Positions 15,023 through 21,926 of a stretch of 25,449 bases of DNA are shown here, in pieces (within the stretch, counting starts at the first letter, position 1; each line of letters opens with the position of its first letter). The stretch comes from CAYPOY01 sp964412395. GTDB taxonomy: Bacteria; Chloroflexota; Anaerolineae; B4-G1. A program made the translations under genes and the position numbers. Location: positions 1 to 25,449 of the forward strand of contig CAYPOY010000032.1 in the NCBI GenBank assembly GCA_964412395.1, in the 5' to 3' direction. Under the pieces are notes generated by a model. The model ran no database searches. It was not told where the DNA came from and saw only the letters and a program-made list of their open reading frames with translations.

Positions 15023-15268
15023 TCACGTCACCAGCCCAGCGCGGATGCCGTCCAGGGTGGTGCGGGCGTCGGGCGCTATGTTCCAAAAGGCCTCCAGTTT
15101 GTCGCAGGCATAGTCGTCACAGTGGGCGCAGTTGGCCATACCTCGCTCCATGCCGCAGGCGCGGACCTGGCACTTGAAGCAGTAGACACACAACCGCTCG
15201 CTATTCGACAGGCAGCCATCACACATAGCGGATTCGACGGTGATGTCAGGCAGGTTGAACTCCTCAAC
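15023..15268 (-). pseudogene. 5'-truncated DUF3795 gene
   Basis: From 15268 the frame reads VEEFNLPDITVESAMCDGCL, continues with CVYCFKCQVRACGMERG and CAHCDDYACDKLEAFW, and ends IRAGLVT-stop at 15023. It aligns along its length with residues about 35-115 of the intact DUF3795 protein at 769-1116 (PDIT..S..CDGCL, RACG-ERG, CAHC-DY-C-K-E). The N-terminal CGL-C motif is missing. Upstream the sequence jumps to an unrelated frame (VLTEIGKTIGRVARRRVDDF) that I cannot identify. A 67-residue product could start at the ATG at 15226, without a convincing ribosome site. The DUF3795 identity is certain; the pseudogene status is likely. Confidence 0.8.
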
Positions 15269-15361
15269 TGACGGGCCAGGGGCAGGAAATCATCCACCCG
15301 CCTGCGGGCCACCCGCCCGATGGTCTTGCCGATTTCGGTGAGCACAGAAACAGTTGGTCGC

Positions 15362-15994
15362 TTACGGCTGTTCCTCGGCCTCGACCGGGACGGAGGCAGC
15401 GTAGTCCAGCGCAGAAGCGGCGAGGGTCGCCAGGATGGAAAGCAGGCTGGCGTCAGCGTCGGTGAAATCCTCCCCGGAGCGCTTGTTGAGCGCCTCAATC
15501 ACCCCCAGAACTCTGCCCCGCGCGGCCAACGGTACTGCTATCAGCGAGTGGGTTGCGAAGCCAATGCGCTCGTCCACCGTATGCAAGAAGCGCGGGTCGG
15601 TGTGGACATTATTGACGATGACTGGTTTGGCCTGCTCGGCTGCCCAGCCAGCAATGCCTTGCTGCCGGTCGAATCTGTATCCGGGCAGCGTCTCGCGCAC
15701 AGTGCCCTGTACCAGCACGAACACCAATTCGTCGGTCTCCTCGTCAATCAGCATCAGCGACCCGTCGGTAGCGTCCAGTAGTGCCATGGCGCACTCCAGC
15801 GTCTCGTCCAACAAATCCAGGATGTCTTGTTCGGGCGTGAAGCGCTGGACGGTCTCCTGCAGTTCTTGAAGAGCCCTGATGTACCGGCGCAGGGCATGCA
15901 CCTCATCGGTTAGCAATTGGTTGGCATCCTGGAGGCGTATGCACTCCTGTTGGAGAAAGCGTACAAATTGGGCATCTCCAGTTCCAGTTGACAT
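15362..15994 (-). CDS. GAF domain protein
   Basis: This is a 210-residue protein. A predicted helical/coiled-coil N-terminal stretch (about residues 15-55, LQQECIRLQDANQLLTDEVH) leads into one GAF domain (about 60-200). Visible motifs are DGSLMLIDEETDELVFVLVQ, the YRFDRQQGIAGWAAEQAKPV block, NNVHTDPRFLHTVDE, and HSLIAVPLAARGRVLGVIEA followed by LNKRSG. These are the standard ligand-pocket elements of GAF sensors. No kinase, cyclase or HTH output domain is attached, so it probably acts through a partner. The ATG at 15994 follows GGGAGGGG; a longer form from 16027 is less likely. A MITE-like element begins only 27 bp upstream and separates it from the divergent nrtR operon. Confidence 0.9.
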   Translation of the reverse strand: MSTGTGDAQFVRFLQQECIRLQDANQLLTDEVHALRRYIRALQELQETVQRFTPEQDILDLLDETLECAMALLDATDGSLMLIDEETDELVFVLVQGTVRETLPGYRFDRQQGIAGWAAEQAKPVIVNNVHTDPRFLHTVDERIGFATHSLIAVPLAARGRVLGVIEALNKRSGEDFTDADASLLSILATLAASALDYAASVPVEAEEQP

Positions 15995-16020
15995 GGTCCC
16001 CTCCCAGTTTAGAACACCGG

Positions 16021-16161
16021 TAAGCATTCACCCCCCTGCTCGCGCCGGTCTCCTGACCGGCGCAGCCAACCCGAGGGAGCGGTTTGCGTGGCATCCTTGC
16101 CGCTTCCTGGGAGGGAACGGCGGTCGGGAGACCGCCTTTTAACCCCCTGGGTGAACACTTA
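16021..16161. mobile_element. 141-bp MITE-like element with internal hairpins
   Basis: Imperfect 13-bp inverted ends (TAAGCATTCACCC at 16021-16033; complement TAAGTGTTCACCC at 16149-16161; 11 of 13 match) enclose a non-coding segment. It contains two perfect hairpins: GCGCCGGTC/GACCGGCGC at 16042-16050/16055-16063 and GGCGGTC/GACCGCC at 16119-16125/16130-16136. The size is nearly identical to the 139-bp element at 1161-1299, but the ends differ, so they are probably different families or a shared structural class. No target duplication is evident. Confidence 0.6.
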
Positions 16162-16251
16162 AGAAATATATACTGTGGAGCGTGGTCCCAATCCATCTCT
16201 TAAACTGTACCCCAATTCGGCACAATTGTCAAAAGGCCACCAGCAGGCGCT

Positions 16252-16279
16252 TTGACAGCATTTCCAAAGTCGTTATAAT
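16252..16279 (+). promoter_or_regulatory. sigma70-type promoter of nrtR
   Basis: Consensus boxes TTGACA (16252-16257) and TATAAT (16274-16279) are separated by 16 bp and lie 32 bp before the nrtR start codon. The -10 box overlaps the NrtR-like operator at 16278-16298 by two bases, as expected for autorepression. Confidence 0.85.
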
Positions 16280-16298
16280 TGTGTATAATTGACACCAA
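16278..16298. promoter_or_regulatory. putative NrtR operator (autoregulatory)
   Basis: ATTGTGT-ATAATTG-ACACCAA matches the 7-7-7 dyad seen at the two strong sites before pncA (TTAGTGT-N7-ACACTAA) at 5 of 7 and 6 of 7 arm positions. It covers the end of the -10 box and the likely transcription start of nrtR, where binding would block RNA polymerase. It is weaker than the other two sites, which is common for self-regulation. Confidence 0.65.
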
Positions 16299-16311
16299 TG
16301 GGAGAAGCCAC

Positions 16312-16989
16312 ATGCCGCTGGAAGACTACCCGCGCCCGTCTGTGACCGTAGACACCATTATCTTCACCCTGCGCGACAACGACCTGCAAGTTTTACTCAT
16401 CAAGCGCGGACATCCGCCCTTTGAGGGAATGTGGGCCATCCCCGGCGGTTTCGTCGGCATAGACGAATCGCTGGAGGAGGCGGCGCTGCGGGAACTGGAG
16501 GAGGAGACCGGCATACGCGACGTCTACCTGGAGCAGCTTTACACCTTTGGTGACGTGGATCGCGACTCCCGTGGCCGCGTCATCACAGTGGCCTACTTCG
16601 CCCTGGTCCCCGCCACTGTCATCGCTCCCCGCGCCGGGGATGACGCCGCCGAGGCCCACTGGTGGTCTGTGTACGACCTGCCGCCGCTTGCCTTTGACCA
16701 TACCGACATTCTGGCCTACGCGCTTCAGCGGCTGCGCTACAAGCTGGAATACACTGCCGTGGGCTTCGAACTGTTGCCGGAGGCTTTCACGCTCAGCGAG
16801 TTGCAGGCTGCCTATGAGGTTATCCTGGGGGAGGAACTGGACAAGCGCAACTTTCGCCGCAAGATCCTCAGCGCGGAGATTATCGAGGAGTCTGGTGCGT
16901 ACCGTACTGGAGAGGGGCGTCCAGCCAAGCTTTACCATTTCCGGGATGATGCCGTGGCAGAGGTTAGAGCCCGGCGGCTTTTCCCTTGA
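16312..16989 (+). CDS. nrtR: NrtR family regulator of NAD metabolism (Nudix + winged helix)
   Basis: This is a 225-residue protein. It has an N-terminal ADP-ribose-type Nudix domain (about 10-140) with a complete Nudix box at 46-68 (GFVGIDESLEEAALRELEEE then TGI), and a C-terminal winged helix (about 150-225; FTLSELQAAYEVIL, KRNFRRKILSAEIIEESG, GRPAKLYHF). In characterised NrtR proteins the Nudix domain binds ADP-ribose and relieves repression of NAD biosynthesis genes. Because all catalytic Nudix residues are kept, hydrolysis may also be retained. The ATG at 16312 with GGGAG 7 bases upstream is preferred over a TTG at 16279 that lies inside the operator. It heads the plus-strand NAD gene cluster, 117 bp before pncA. 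Confidence 0.92.
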   Translation: MPLEDYPRPSVTVDTIIFTLRDNDLQVLLIKRGHPPFEGMWAIPGGFVGIDESLEEAALRELEEETGIRDVYLEQLYTFGDVDRDSRGRVITVAYFALVPATVIAPRAGDDAAEAHWWSVYDLPPLAFDHTDILAYALQRLRYKLEYTAVGFELLPEAFTLSELQAAYEVILGEELDKRNFRRKILSAEIIEESGAYRTGEGRPAKLYHFRDDAVAEVRARRLFP

Positions 16990-16995
16990 AAGTCC

Positions 16996-17024
16996 TTGAC
17001 AAATCCCACTTTTGGGCATATACT
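16996..17024 (+). promoter_or_regulatory. sigma70-type promoter of the pncA-nadE-kptA-pncB operon
   Basis: TTGACA (16996-17001) and TATACT (17019-17024) have the ideal 17-bp spacing. The -10 box abuts the first NrtR operator (17024-17044), placing the start point inside that operator. The boxes start 6 bp after the nrtR stop codon, so the operon has its own promoter. Confidence 0.87.
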
Positions 17025-17044
17025 TGGTGTACAATGTACACTAA
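17024..17044. promoter_or_regulatory. NrtR operator 1
   Basis: TTGGTGT-ACAATGT-ACACTAA is a 21-bp dyad with one mismatch between the 7-bp arms. It lies directly on the transcription start region of the operon. Its arms match operator 2, and the dyad geometry suits a dimeric winged-helix repressor. Confidence 0.8.
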
Positions 17045-17069
17045 CTACCCCTTTCTTTTTTGCAGACAA

Positions 17070-17090
17070 TTAGTGTATATTTCACACTAA
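17070..17090. promoter_or_regulatory. NrtR operator 2
   Basis: TTAGTGT-ATATTTC-ACACTAA is a perfect 7-bp dyad with a 7-bp spacer, 46 bp downstream of operator 1 and just before the pncA ribosome site (GAGGAGG). Two similar dyads in one leader allow cooperative or roadblock repression. Assignment to NrtR is inferred from position and recurrence at nrtR itself. Confidence 0.8.
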
Positions 17091-17106
17091 CTACGAGGAG
17101 GAAACG

Positions 17107-17805
17107 ATGAGCGCCAAGCACAAACCGTTCTTGGATTGGCTGGCCCGTTGGCAGGAGAGTCTGCCAGGGATGGATTTGCAGGAAGTGATTTCCGATCCGG
17201 CGCGGGTGGCGCTGGTATCGCAGGATCTGCTGAAAGGATTCTGTAACCAGGGAGCGCTTTCCAGCCCACGCGCGGCCAGCATCGTCCCTGGCGTGGTGCG
17301 CCTCTTCCAGCGCGCCCACGACCTGGGAGTCTGTCACTTCCTGCTGCTACAGGATGCCCACGACCCCGACGCCATCGAGTTCTCTGCCTACCCCCCCCAC
17401 TGCGTGGCCGGTACGGTAGAGAGCGAGACGATTGACGAACTGAACGATCTGCCCTTCTCCAACCTCTTCACCGTCTTCCCCAAGAACTCGATCAGTTCCA
17501 CCGTCGGCACTGATCTCGAGGCCTGGTTGGACGACCACCCATCCGTCACTACCTTCATCGTCGTCGGCGTGTGCACCGACATCTGCATCTACCACGTGGC
17601 GATGGACTTGCGGGTACGGGCCAACGTCCTGGGCCTGCGCGACGTGCGGGTTGTTGTCCCTGCCGACTGCGTGCAGACCTACGACATGCCGGTGGAGACG
17701 GCGGCTGAGTTGAGTATCCTCCCCCACGACGGCGACCTCCTGCACAGCATCTTTCTATACAGTATGTTGCTCAATGGCATCGAGGTTGTGGCTCGCCTCA
17801 CGTAA
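17107..17805 (+). CDS. pncA: isochorismatase-fold nicotinamidase
   Basis: This is a 232-residue cysteine hydrolase of the isochorismatase superfamily. The catalytic triad is visible as Asp40 (LVSQDLLKGF), Lys126 (VFPKNSISS) and Cys156 (VVGVCTDICIYH). A likely metal site involves Asp83/His85 (LQDAHDPDA) and His98 (YPPHCVAGT). Nicotinamidase activity (nicotinamide to nicotinate plus ammonia) is inferred from the triad plus the location between an NrtR gene and nadE/pncB. Sequence alone would allow other amidases of the fold. The leader carries two NrtR dyads, and GGAGG precedes the ATG by 7 bases. It is the first gene of a four-gene operon. Confidence 0.85.
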   Translation: MSAKHKPFLDWLARWQESLPGMDLQEVISDPARVALVSQDLLKGFCNQGALSSPRAASIVPGVVRLFQRAHDLGVCHFLLLQDAHDPDAIEFSAYPPHCVAGTVESETIDELNDLPFSNLFTVFPKNSISSTVGTDLEAWLDDHPSVTTFIVVGVCTDICIYHVAMDLRVRANVLGLRDVRVVVPADCVQTYDMPVETAAELSILPHDGDLLHSIFLYSMLLNGIEVVARLT

Positions 17806-17879
17806 GCCTGGTTTCCGGTCTCAAGTTGAAGTCACACAGCAGGTAACACCGAGTTTTAACCTGCGGGAGGATTGGCTTG

Positions 17880-18620
17880 ATGTCCCTTGTTGATCAAATC
17901 GCCGCCTGGCTCCGCGAACAACGTATCGCTGCCGGTGCCGATGGCTTCGTCTTCGGCCTCAGCGGGGGAGTGGATTCAGCCACGGCCGCTGCACTGGCGG
18001 TGCGTGCTGTCGGCCCCGAGCGCGTCCTGGCCGCTCTGATGCCCAGCCACTCCCAGCCGGAGGATGCCGCACTGGGTCAACTCGTTGCCGGTACCTTCTC
18101 TATCCCCACCGTCACCGTGGATCTGAGTGAGGCCTACGACGTGCTGATCGCTGCCCTTCCAGCGTCCAGCCATCCCCTGGCTGCCGCCAACATCAAGCCC
18201 CGCCTGCGGATGATTGTTCTCTACTACCTGGCCCAGTCGCACAACTATCTGGTGCTTGGTTCTGGCAATAAGACGGAGATCGAAGTTGGGTACTATACAA
18301 AATATGGCGACGGCGGAGTGGACCTGTTGCCTCTGGGCGATCTCTATAAGACCCAGGTGTGGGAGCTGGCTCGCCAACTGGGAGTACCGCAGGAGGTCGT
18401 CGAGCGCCCTCCCACGGCGGGTCTCTGGCCCGGCCAGACCGACGAGGGGGAGATGGGCATCACCTATCGCGAATTGGACCAGGTTCTGGCAGCCATTGAG
18501 GCTGGGGACACCTCGGGCATCGATCCTGCCACTTTGGGAAAGGTCCAGGGGATGATTGCCCGTTCCGCTCATAAGCGATCCCTTCCCCCGGCTTTCGATG
18601 GCTTTGAGATGGGTAAATGA
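17880..18620 (+). CDS. nadE: NH3-dependent NAD synthetase
   Basis: This is a 246-residue protein with the ATP pyrophosphatase P-loop SGGVDS at residues 28-33, the conserved block GSGNKTEIEVGYYTKYGDGG, PLGDLYKTQVWELARQLG, and RPPTAGLWPGQTDEGEMG near the C-terminus. It amidates nicotinic acid adenine dinucleotide to NAD+ using ATP and ammonia. The length and lack of a nitrilase domain make it the ammonia-using form rather than the glutamine-using one. The ATG at 17880 follows GGGAGG by 9 bases; the TTG just before it is not needed. It lies 74 bp after pncA and 13 bp before kptA. Confidence 0.95.
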   Translation: MSLVDQIAAWLREQRIAAGADGFVFGLSGGVDSATAAALAVRAVGPERVLAALMPSHSQPEDAALGQLVAGTFSIPTVTVDLSEAYDVLIAALPASSHPLAAANIKPRLRMIVLYYLAQSHNYLVLGSGNKTEIEVGYYTKYGDGGVDLLPLGDLYKTQVWELARQLGVPQEVVERPPTAGLWPGQTDEGEMGITYRELDQVLAAIEAGDTSGIDPATLGKVQGMIARSAHKRSLPPAFDGFEMGK

Positions 18621-18633
18621 CCGGCTTGAGTCT

Positions 18634-19206
18634 ATGACCAACCGGCGTCGTTTGACCAAACTGAGCAAGTTCCTGGCCCTCATCCTCCGCCACCAGCCGG
18701 AGCGATTCGCGCTGGAACTGGACGAGCATGGCTGGGTGTCGCTCGCGGAGGTGATGGAGATCCTGCGGGGGCTGCCCAACTTCCGCTGGGCCACCCGCGC
18801 CGATGTGCTGCGGGTCGTCGAGGAGGGCAGCGGGGACGGCAAGCGCCGCTTCGAGGTCGCGGGAGGCCGCATCCGGGCGAGATACGGCCACTCCTTCGCC
18901 CAGCTCATCACCTACGAGCCCTGCACCCCGCCAGCGGTGCTCTACCACGGTACCTCTCCCGGTGCTCTGGAGTCCATCCGCCGTGAGGGCCTCAAGCCGA
19001 TGGAGCGCCAGTACGTCCACCTCTCGCCCAATCCTGAGACGGCTATCCGCGTCGGTTCTCGCCACGTTGACCATCCCGTCGTTCTTACCGTCCGCGCCGC
19101 CGAGGCTCACGCGGCGGGAGTGACGTTCTACCGCGCTGATGAGGCCGTTTACCTGGCGAGGCACATCCCGCTGGAGTTCCTGGAAGTTCGTAGAGGAGTA
19201 CATTAA
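18634..19206 (+). CDS. kptA: RNA 2'-phosphotransferase (Tpt1/KptA)
   Basis: This is a 190-residue protein with the family's N-terminal RNA-binding lobe (LTKLSKFLALILRHQPERF, catalytic Arg19-His20). The NAD-binding lobe carries IRARYGHS (Arg81; the usual ANQ reads ARY here), LYHGTSPGALESI, and ERQYVHLSPNPETA (Arg125). Tpt1/KptA transfers an internal RNA 2'-phosphate to NAD+, releasing nicotinamide and ADP-ribose 1'',2''-cyclic phosphate. The ATG at 18634 fits family starts; a longer start at 18598 would overlap nadE. Its TAA overlaps the ATG of pncB (TAATG). Location inside an NAD salvage operon suggests that its nicotinamide and ADP-ribose products are handled by the neighbours. Confidence 0.93.
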   Translation: MTNRRRLTKLSKFLALILRHQPERFALELDEHGWVSLAEVMEILRGLPNFRWATRADVLRVVEEGSGDGKRRFEVAGGRIRARYGHSFAQLITYEPCTPPAVLYHGTSPGALESIRREGLKPMERQYVHLSPNPETAIRVGSRHVDHPVVLTVRAAEAHAAGVTFYRADEAVYLARHIPLEFLEVRRGVH

Positions 19207-20582
19207 TGACTATCTTTAACCACCAATGCCTCGACAACACTGTCTTCAAACTGGACATCGAGCGCATGCGTCGAGGGTGGTATTCCGACAAGTACTTTGA
19301 GAACGTGTACCGTATGCTGAGTGCACTGGCCGCCTCCGGCTACCGGTACGACGGCCAGTACCCCCGCGACGTCGGCCTGGACATCAGCGACCTGGACGTG
19401 GGCAACATGGTCGTCGAAATGCAGGTCTTCACCCGTCGCAAGGGACTGACAGTGGTGGTGGGAGCGGACAAGGCGCTGGCGATGCTGCGCCATTGCACCG
19501 GCTACTTTAACGAAGACGGCAGCTTCGTCGAGACCTATGATCAACTGGAGGTCTGGGCGGTGCACGACGGTGCGATGGTGCATTACCCGCCCAAGGGGAA
19601 TGCCGGGGGGGGTGACCCCCGTTTTGTGCAGCCGGTGATGAAGGTCCGAGGGCGGTACCGGGACTTTGCCCTGCTGGAGACTCCCATCTTAGGCGTGCTC
19701 AGCCGGGGCAGCCGCATCGCCACCAACGTCTACGAGACTATGGTGGCGGCGAAGGGCAAGCCGGTGCTCTTCTTCCCCGCCCGCTTCGACGCCCACGAGG
19801 TGCAGACCGCCGACGGCTATGCCTACGACATCGCCGTGCAGCGCTTCAACCATGACTACGGCCAGCACACTCCGGCCCTCGTCTCCACCGACGCCCAGGG
19901 CGATTACTGGGGTAGCATAGGCATCGGTACCGTCCCTCACGCCGTCATCGCCTGCTTCCTGGGTGATATTGCCGCCGCGATGGTCGCCTTCGCCTCCACG
20001 CTTCCACCCCAAGTCTCCCGCATCGCATTGGTTGATTTCAACAATGACAACGTCACCGGCAGCCTGCGTACGCTCAAGGCCATGTTCGACTGCTACCGGG
20101 GGTTGATGGACGCCGGGAACGAGGAGGAGGCCCGCAAGTACGTTCTCTACGGCGTGCGGCTCGACACTTCCCGTTCGGTCCGCGACGTGGCTGTGCCGCC
20201 GCTGGGCGACCCGGAGCTGGACCTGGGGGTCAACCCGCGTCTGGTGTTCATCGTGCGCGAGGCACTTGATCGTGCCTGGGAGAGTTGGGACCTGCCGCCG
20301 GAGTGGGAGGAGCGGGCGAAAGGGTACTGCCACAACGTCAACATCGTAGTCTCTGGCGGCTTCAATCCCGAGCGCATCCGCCGCTTCGAGCGGCTGGACG
20401 TGCCGGCCGATTCATACGGCGTTGGCTCGTCGCTGATGTCCAACGATGCAGCCATGGGCACCAACACCGACTTCACCGCCGACGTGGTGCGCATCCTGGT
20501 GAAGGGCCAGTGGGTGGGCATGGCCAAAGTGGGCCGAGCGCCCTGTGACAACCTGGAGATGGAACGGGTGGTATGGGAGTGA
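19206..20582 (+). CDS. pncB: nicotinate phosphoribosyltransferase
   Basis: This is a 458-residue NAPRTase. The N-terminal domain has DNTVFKLDIERMRRGWYSDK and VEMQVFTRRKG. The barrel carries LLETPILGVLSRGSRIATN, FPARFDAHEVQTADGYAYD, IGIGTVPHAVIACFLGD and VALVDFNNDN-like ALVDFNNDNVTGSL; the phosphate-binding end is VVSGGFNPERIRRFE and DSYGVGSSL. It joins nicotinate to PRPP to give nicotinate mononucleotide. The form resembles the archaeal/Thermoplasma-type group more than E. coli PncB. It is translationally coupled to kptA by a one-base stop/start overlap and is the last gene before a strong hairpin. Confidence 0.93.
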   Translation: MTIFNHQCLDNTVFKLDIERMRRGWYSDKYFENVYRMLSALAASGYRYDGQYPRDVGLDISDLDVGNMVVEMQVFTRRKGLTVVVGADKALAMLRHCTGYFNEDGSFVETYDQLEVWAVHDGAMVHYPPKGNAGGGDPRFVQPVMKVRGRYRDFALLETPILGVLSRGSRIATNVYETMVAAKGKPVLFFPARFDAHEVQTADGYAYDIAVQRFNHDYGQHTPALVSTDAQGDYWGSIGIGTVPHAVIACFLGDIAAAMVAFASTLPPQVSRIALVDFNNDNVTGSLRTLKAMFDCYRGLMDAGNEEEARKYVLYGVRLDTSRSVRDVAVPPLGDPELDLGVNPRLVFIVREALDRAWESWDLPPEWEERAKGYCHNVNIVVSGGFNPERIRRFERLDVPADSYGVGSSLMSNDAAMGTNTDFTADVVRILVKGQWVGMAKVGRAPCDNLEMERVVWE

Positions 20583-20590
20583 GGGAACAG

Positions 20591-20628
20591 TACCGGCCCG
20601 GCTGGAGTGTATCCCGACCGGGCCGGTA
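20591..20628. terminator. bidirectional terminator hairpin between convergent operons
   Basis: TACCGGCCCGG (20591-20601) and its perfect complement CCGGGCCGGTA (20618-20628) form an 11-bp GC-rich stem with a 16-base loop, 9 bp after the pncB stop. A T-rich stretch (TTGTCTTTCTT) begins about 16 bases later, so classical U-tract termination is imperfect. The position between convergent genes supports the role. Confidence 0.75.
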
Positions 20629-20671
20629 GGTGTTGCTCCGTATTGTCTTTCTTCCCATAAGGGAATTGCTG

Positions 20672-21919
20672 TCAACGGGTGAGGCGCGGGTCAAGCGCGT
20701 CGCGCAGGCCATCACCCAGCAGGTTGAAACCCAAGACGCTCAGCATGATTGCCAGGCCGGGGAACAGCACCGCCCACCAGGCACCGCTGGTCAGAAACCT
20801 GTAGCTGTCACCCAGCATAGCTCCCCATTCCGGCTCTGGTGGGATGGCGCCCAATCCCAGAAAGCCAAGCGCCCCTGCCCACAGGATAGCGCTGGCCAGG
20901 CCCATGGTTGCCTGGACGATGACGGGTGACAGAGTGTTGGGCACGATGTGACGGAAAAGGATGCGCCCATGACCTACCCCTACTGATTGGGCAGCCAGGA
21001 TATAGTCCTTCTGGATCACCGAGAGCACTGCGGATCGCACCAGGCGGGCGTACACTGGGATGCCCACGAATCCGATGGCGATCATGGCCTTGTTCAGGCC
21101 TGGCCCAAGGAAGGCCACGATCGCGATGGCAAGCAGGTACGCGGGAAAGGCCAGGATGATGTCCATCGCGCGCATGATGATGTTGGAGATGAGCGGGCTA
21201 CTCAGCGGCAAGGCTACTATCCCTCCGGTGAGCAATCCCAGCACCCCACACGCAGCGGCGGTGTAGGGACTGACCAACAGGGCTGGCCCACCGCTGAGGA
21301 GGAGACCCACGCCAGCGAAGATCAACACGCGAGTAGTGGAGACCTGGCTAGCCGTTCCCGTCGCCGGAAGGTTCCCCAGAAACGCAGCCACGACCCCTAA
21401 CGCGCAGAACAGGAGTGCCTGGAGTGGCTGTCTGGCAAGCCAGGCCGACAAGGCTCCCAGACAGAGACCGATGCCGCCAAGAAGAATAGCCCGGCCCATC
21501 GGGCCGAGGGGCATGTTCTCGTAGAATCCGGCCAGCAAGCCCAGCAGACCCCCAATCGTCAGGGAGATACCCACGGCCACCCCGCCCACTCCCAGAGAGT
21601 TCCACCCCCCGTGGATGGTGCGGCAAAAGATGTCTCGTCCCAGCTTATCGGTGCCGAAGGGGTGGATGGACTGGATCTCCTCGGTGGGCCTAAAGTTGGG
21701 CGGCTTGAGTTTCAGGGAATAGTCGAGGTCGGTCTTGGGGTCGTATTCCCAGAAGAAGTGAGACAACACGGCTGACAAAACAAACAAGGCTGCAATAGCT
21801 ATTCCCAGGCGGGCCGTGTTGCTGGAGATCAACCGTCGCCACGCATCTCCCCACAATGACCGATGCTCTCGAGCAGCGAGATTGGTCAAGTCAGTCTGTT
21901 TCGGCGTTGTTTTTGCCAT
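20672..21919 (-). CDS. ABC transporter permease, DppC/OppC family, with extra membrane insertion
   Basis: This is a 415-residue inner-membrane protein of a peptide/nickel-type importer. It has the N-terminal OppC segment (helix at about 36-56), the periplasmic HPFGTDKLGRDIFCR motif (86-100), and the binding-protein-dependent permease core. The EAA loop reads AAQSVGVGHGRILFRHIVPN (309-328), and the C-terminal motif is GFNLLGDGLRDALDPRL. Normal DppC proteins run directly from GLLGLLAGFY to NIIMRAMDIILAFP. Here about 112 residues (about 134-245) with three or four added hydrophobic helices are inserted between them. The ATG at 21919 follows GAGGAGGG and lies 7 bp after dppB's stop. Last gene of the minus-strand operon. 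Confidence 0.92.
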   Translation of the reverse strand: MAKTTPKQTDLTNLAAREHRSLWGDAWRRLISSNTARLGIAIAALFVLSAVLSHFFWEYDPKTDLDYSLKLKPPNFRPTEEIQSIHPFGTDKLGRDIFCRTIHGGWNSLGVGGVAVGISLTIGGLLGLLAGFYENMPLGPMGRAILLGGIGLCLGALSAWLARQPLQALLFCALGVVAAFLGNLPATGTASQVSTTRVLIFAGVGLLLSGGPALLVSPYTAAACGVLGLLTGGIVALPLSSPLISNIIMRAMDIILAFPAYLLAIAIVAFLGPGLNKAMIAIGFVGIPVYARLVRSAVLSVIQKDYILAAQSVGVGHGRILFRHIVPNTLSPVIVQATMGLASAILWAGALGFLGLGAIPPEPEWGAMLGDSYRFLTSGAWWAVLFPGLAIMLSVLGFNLLGDGLRDALDPRLTR

Positions 21920-21926
21920 GCCCTCC

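Noticed and set aside
8927..15268. The DUF3795/toroid cluster considered as an anti-phage defence system
   Set aside because: There is no nuclease, protease, NTPase or toxin-like effector in the cluster, and no integrase or other known defence genes beside it; the WYL regulator at 6282 is not enough evidence.
17976..18911. A 311-codon minus-strand frame across nadE and kptA
   Set aside because: The plus-strand genes have clear family motifs there; the antisense frame has low-complexity Arg/Ser-rich sequence and no ribosome site.
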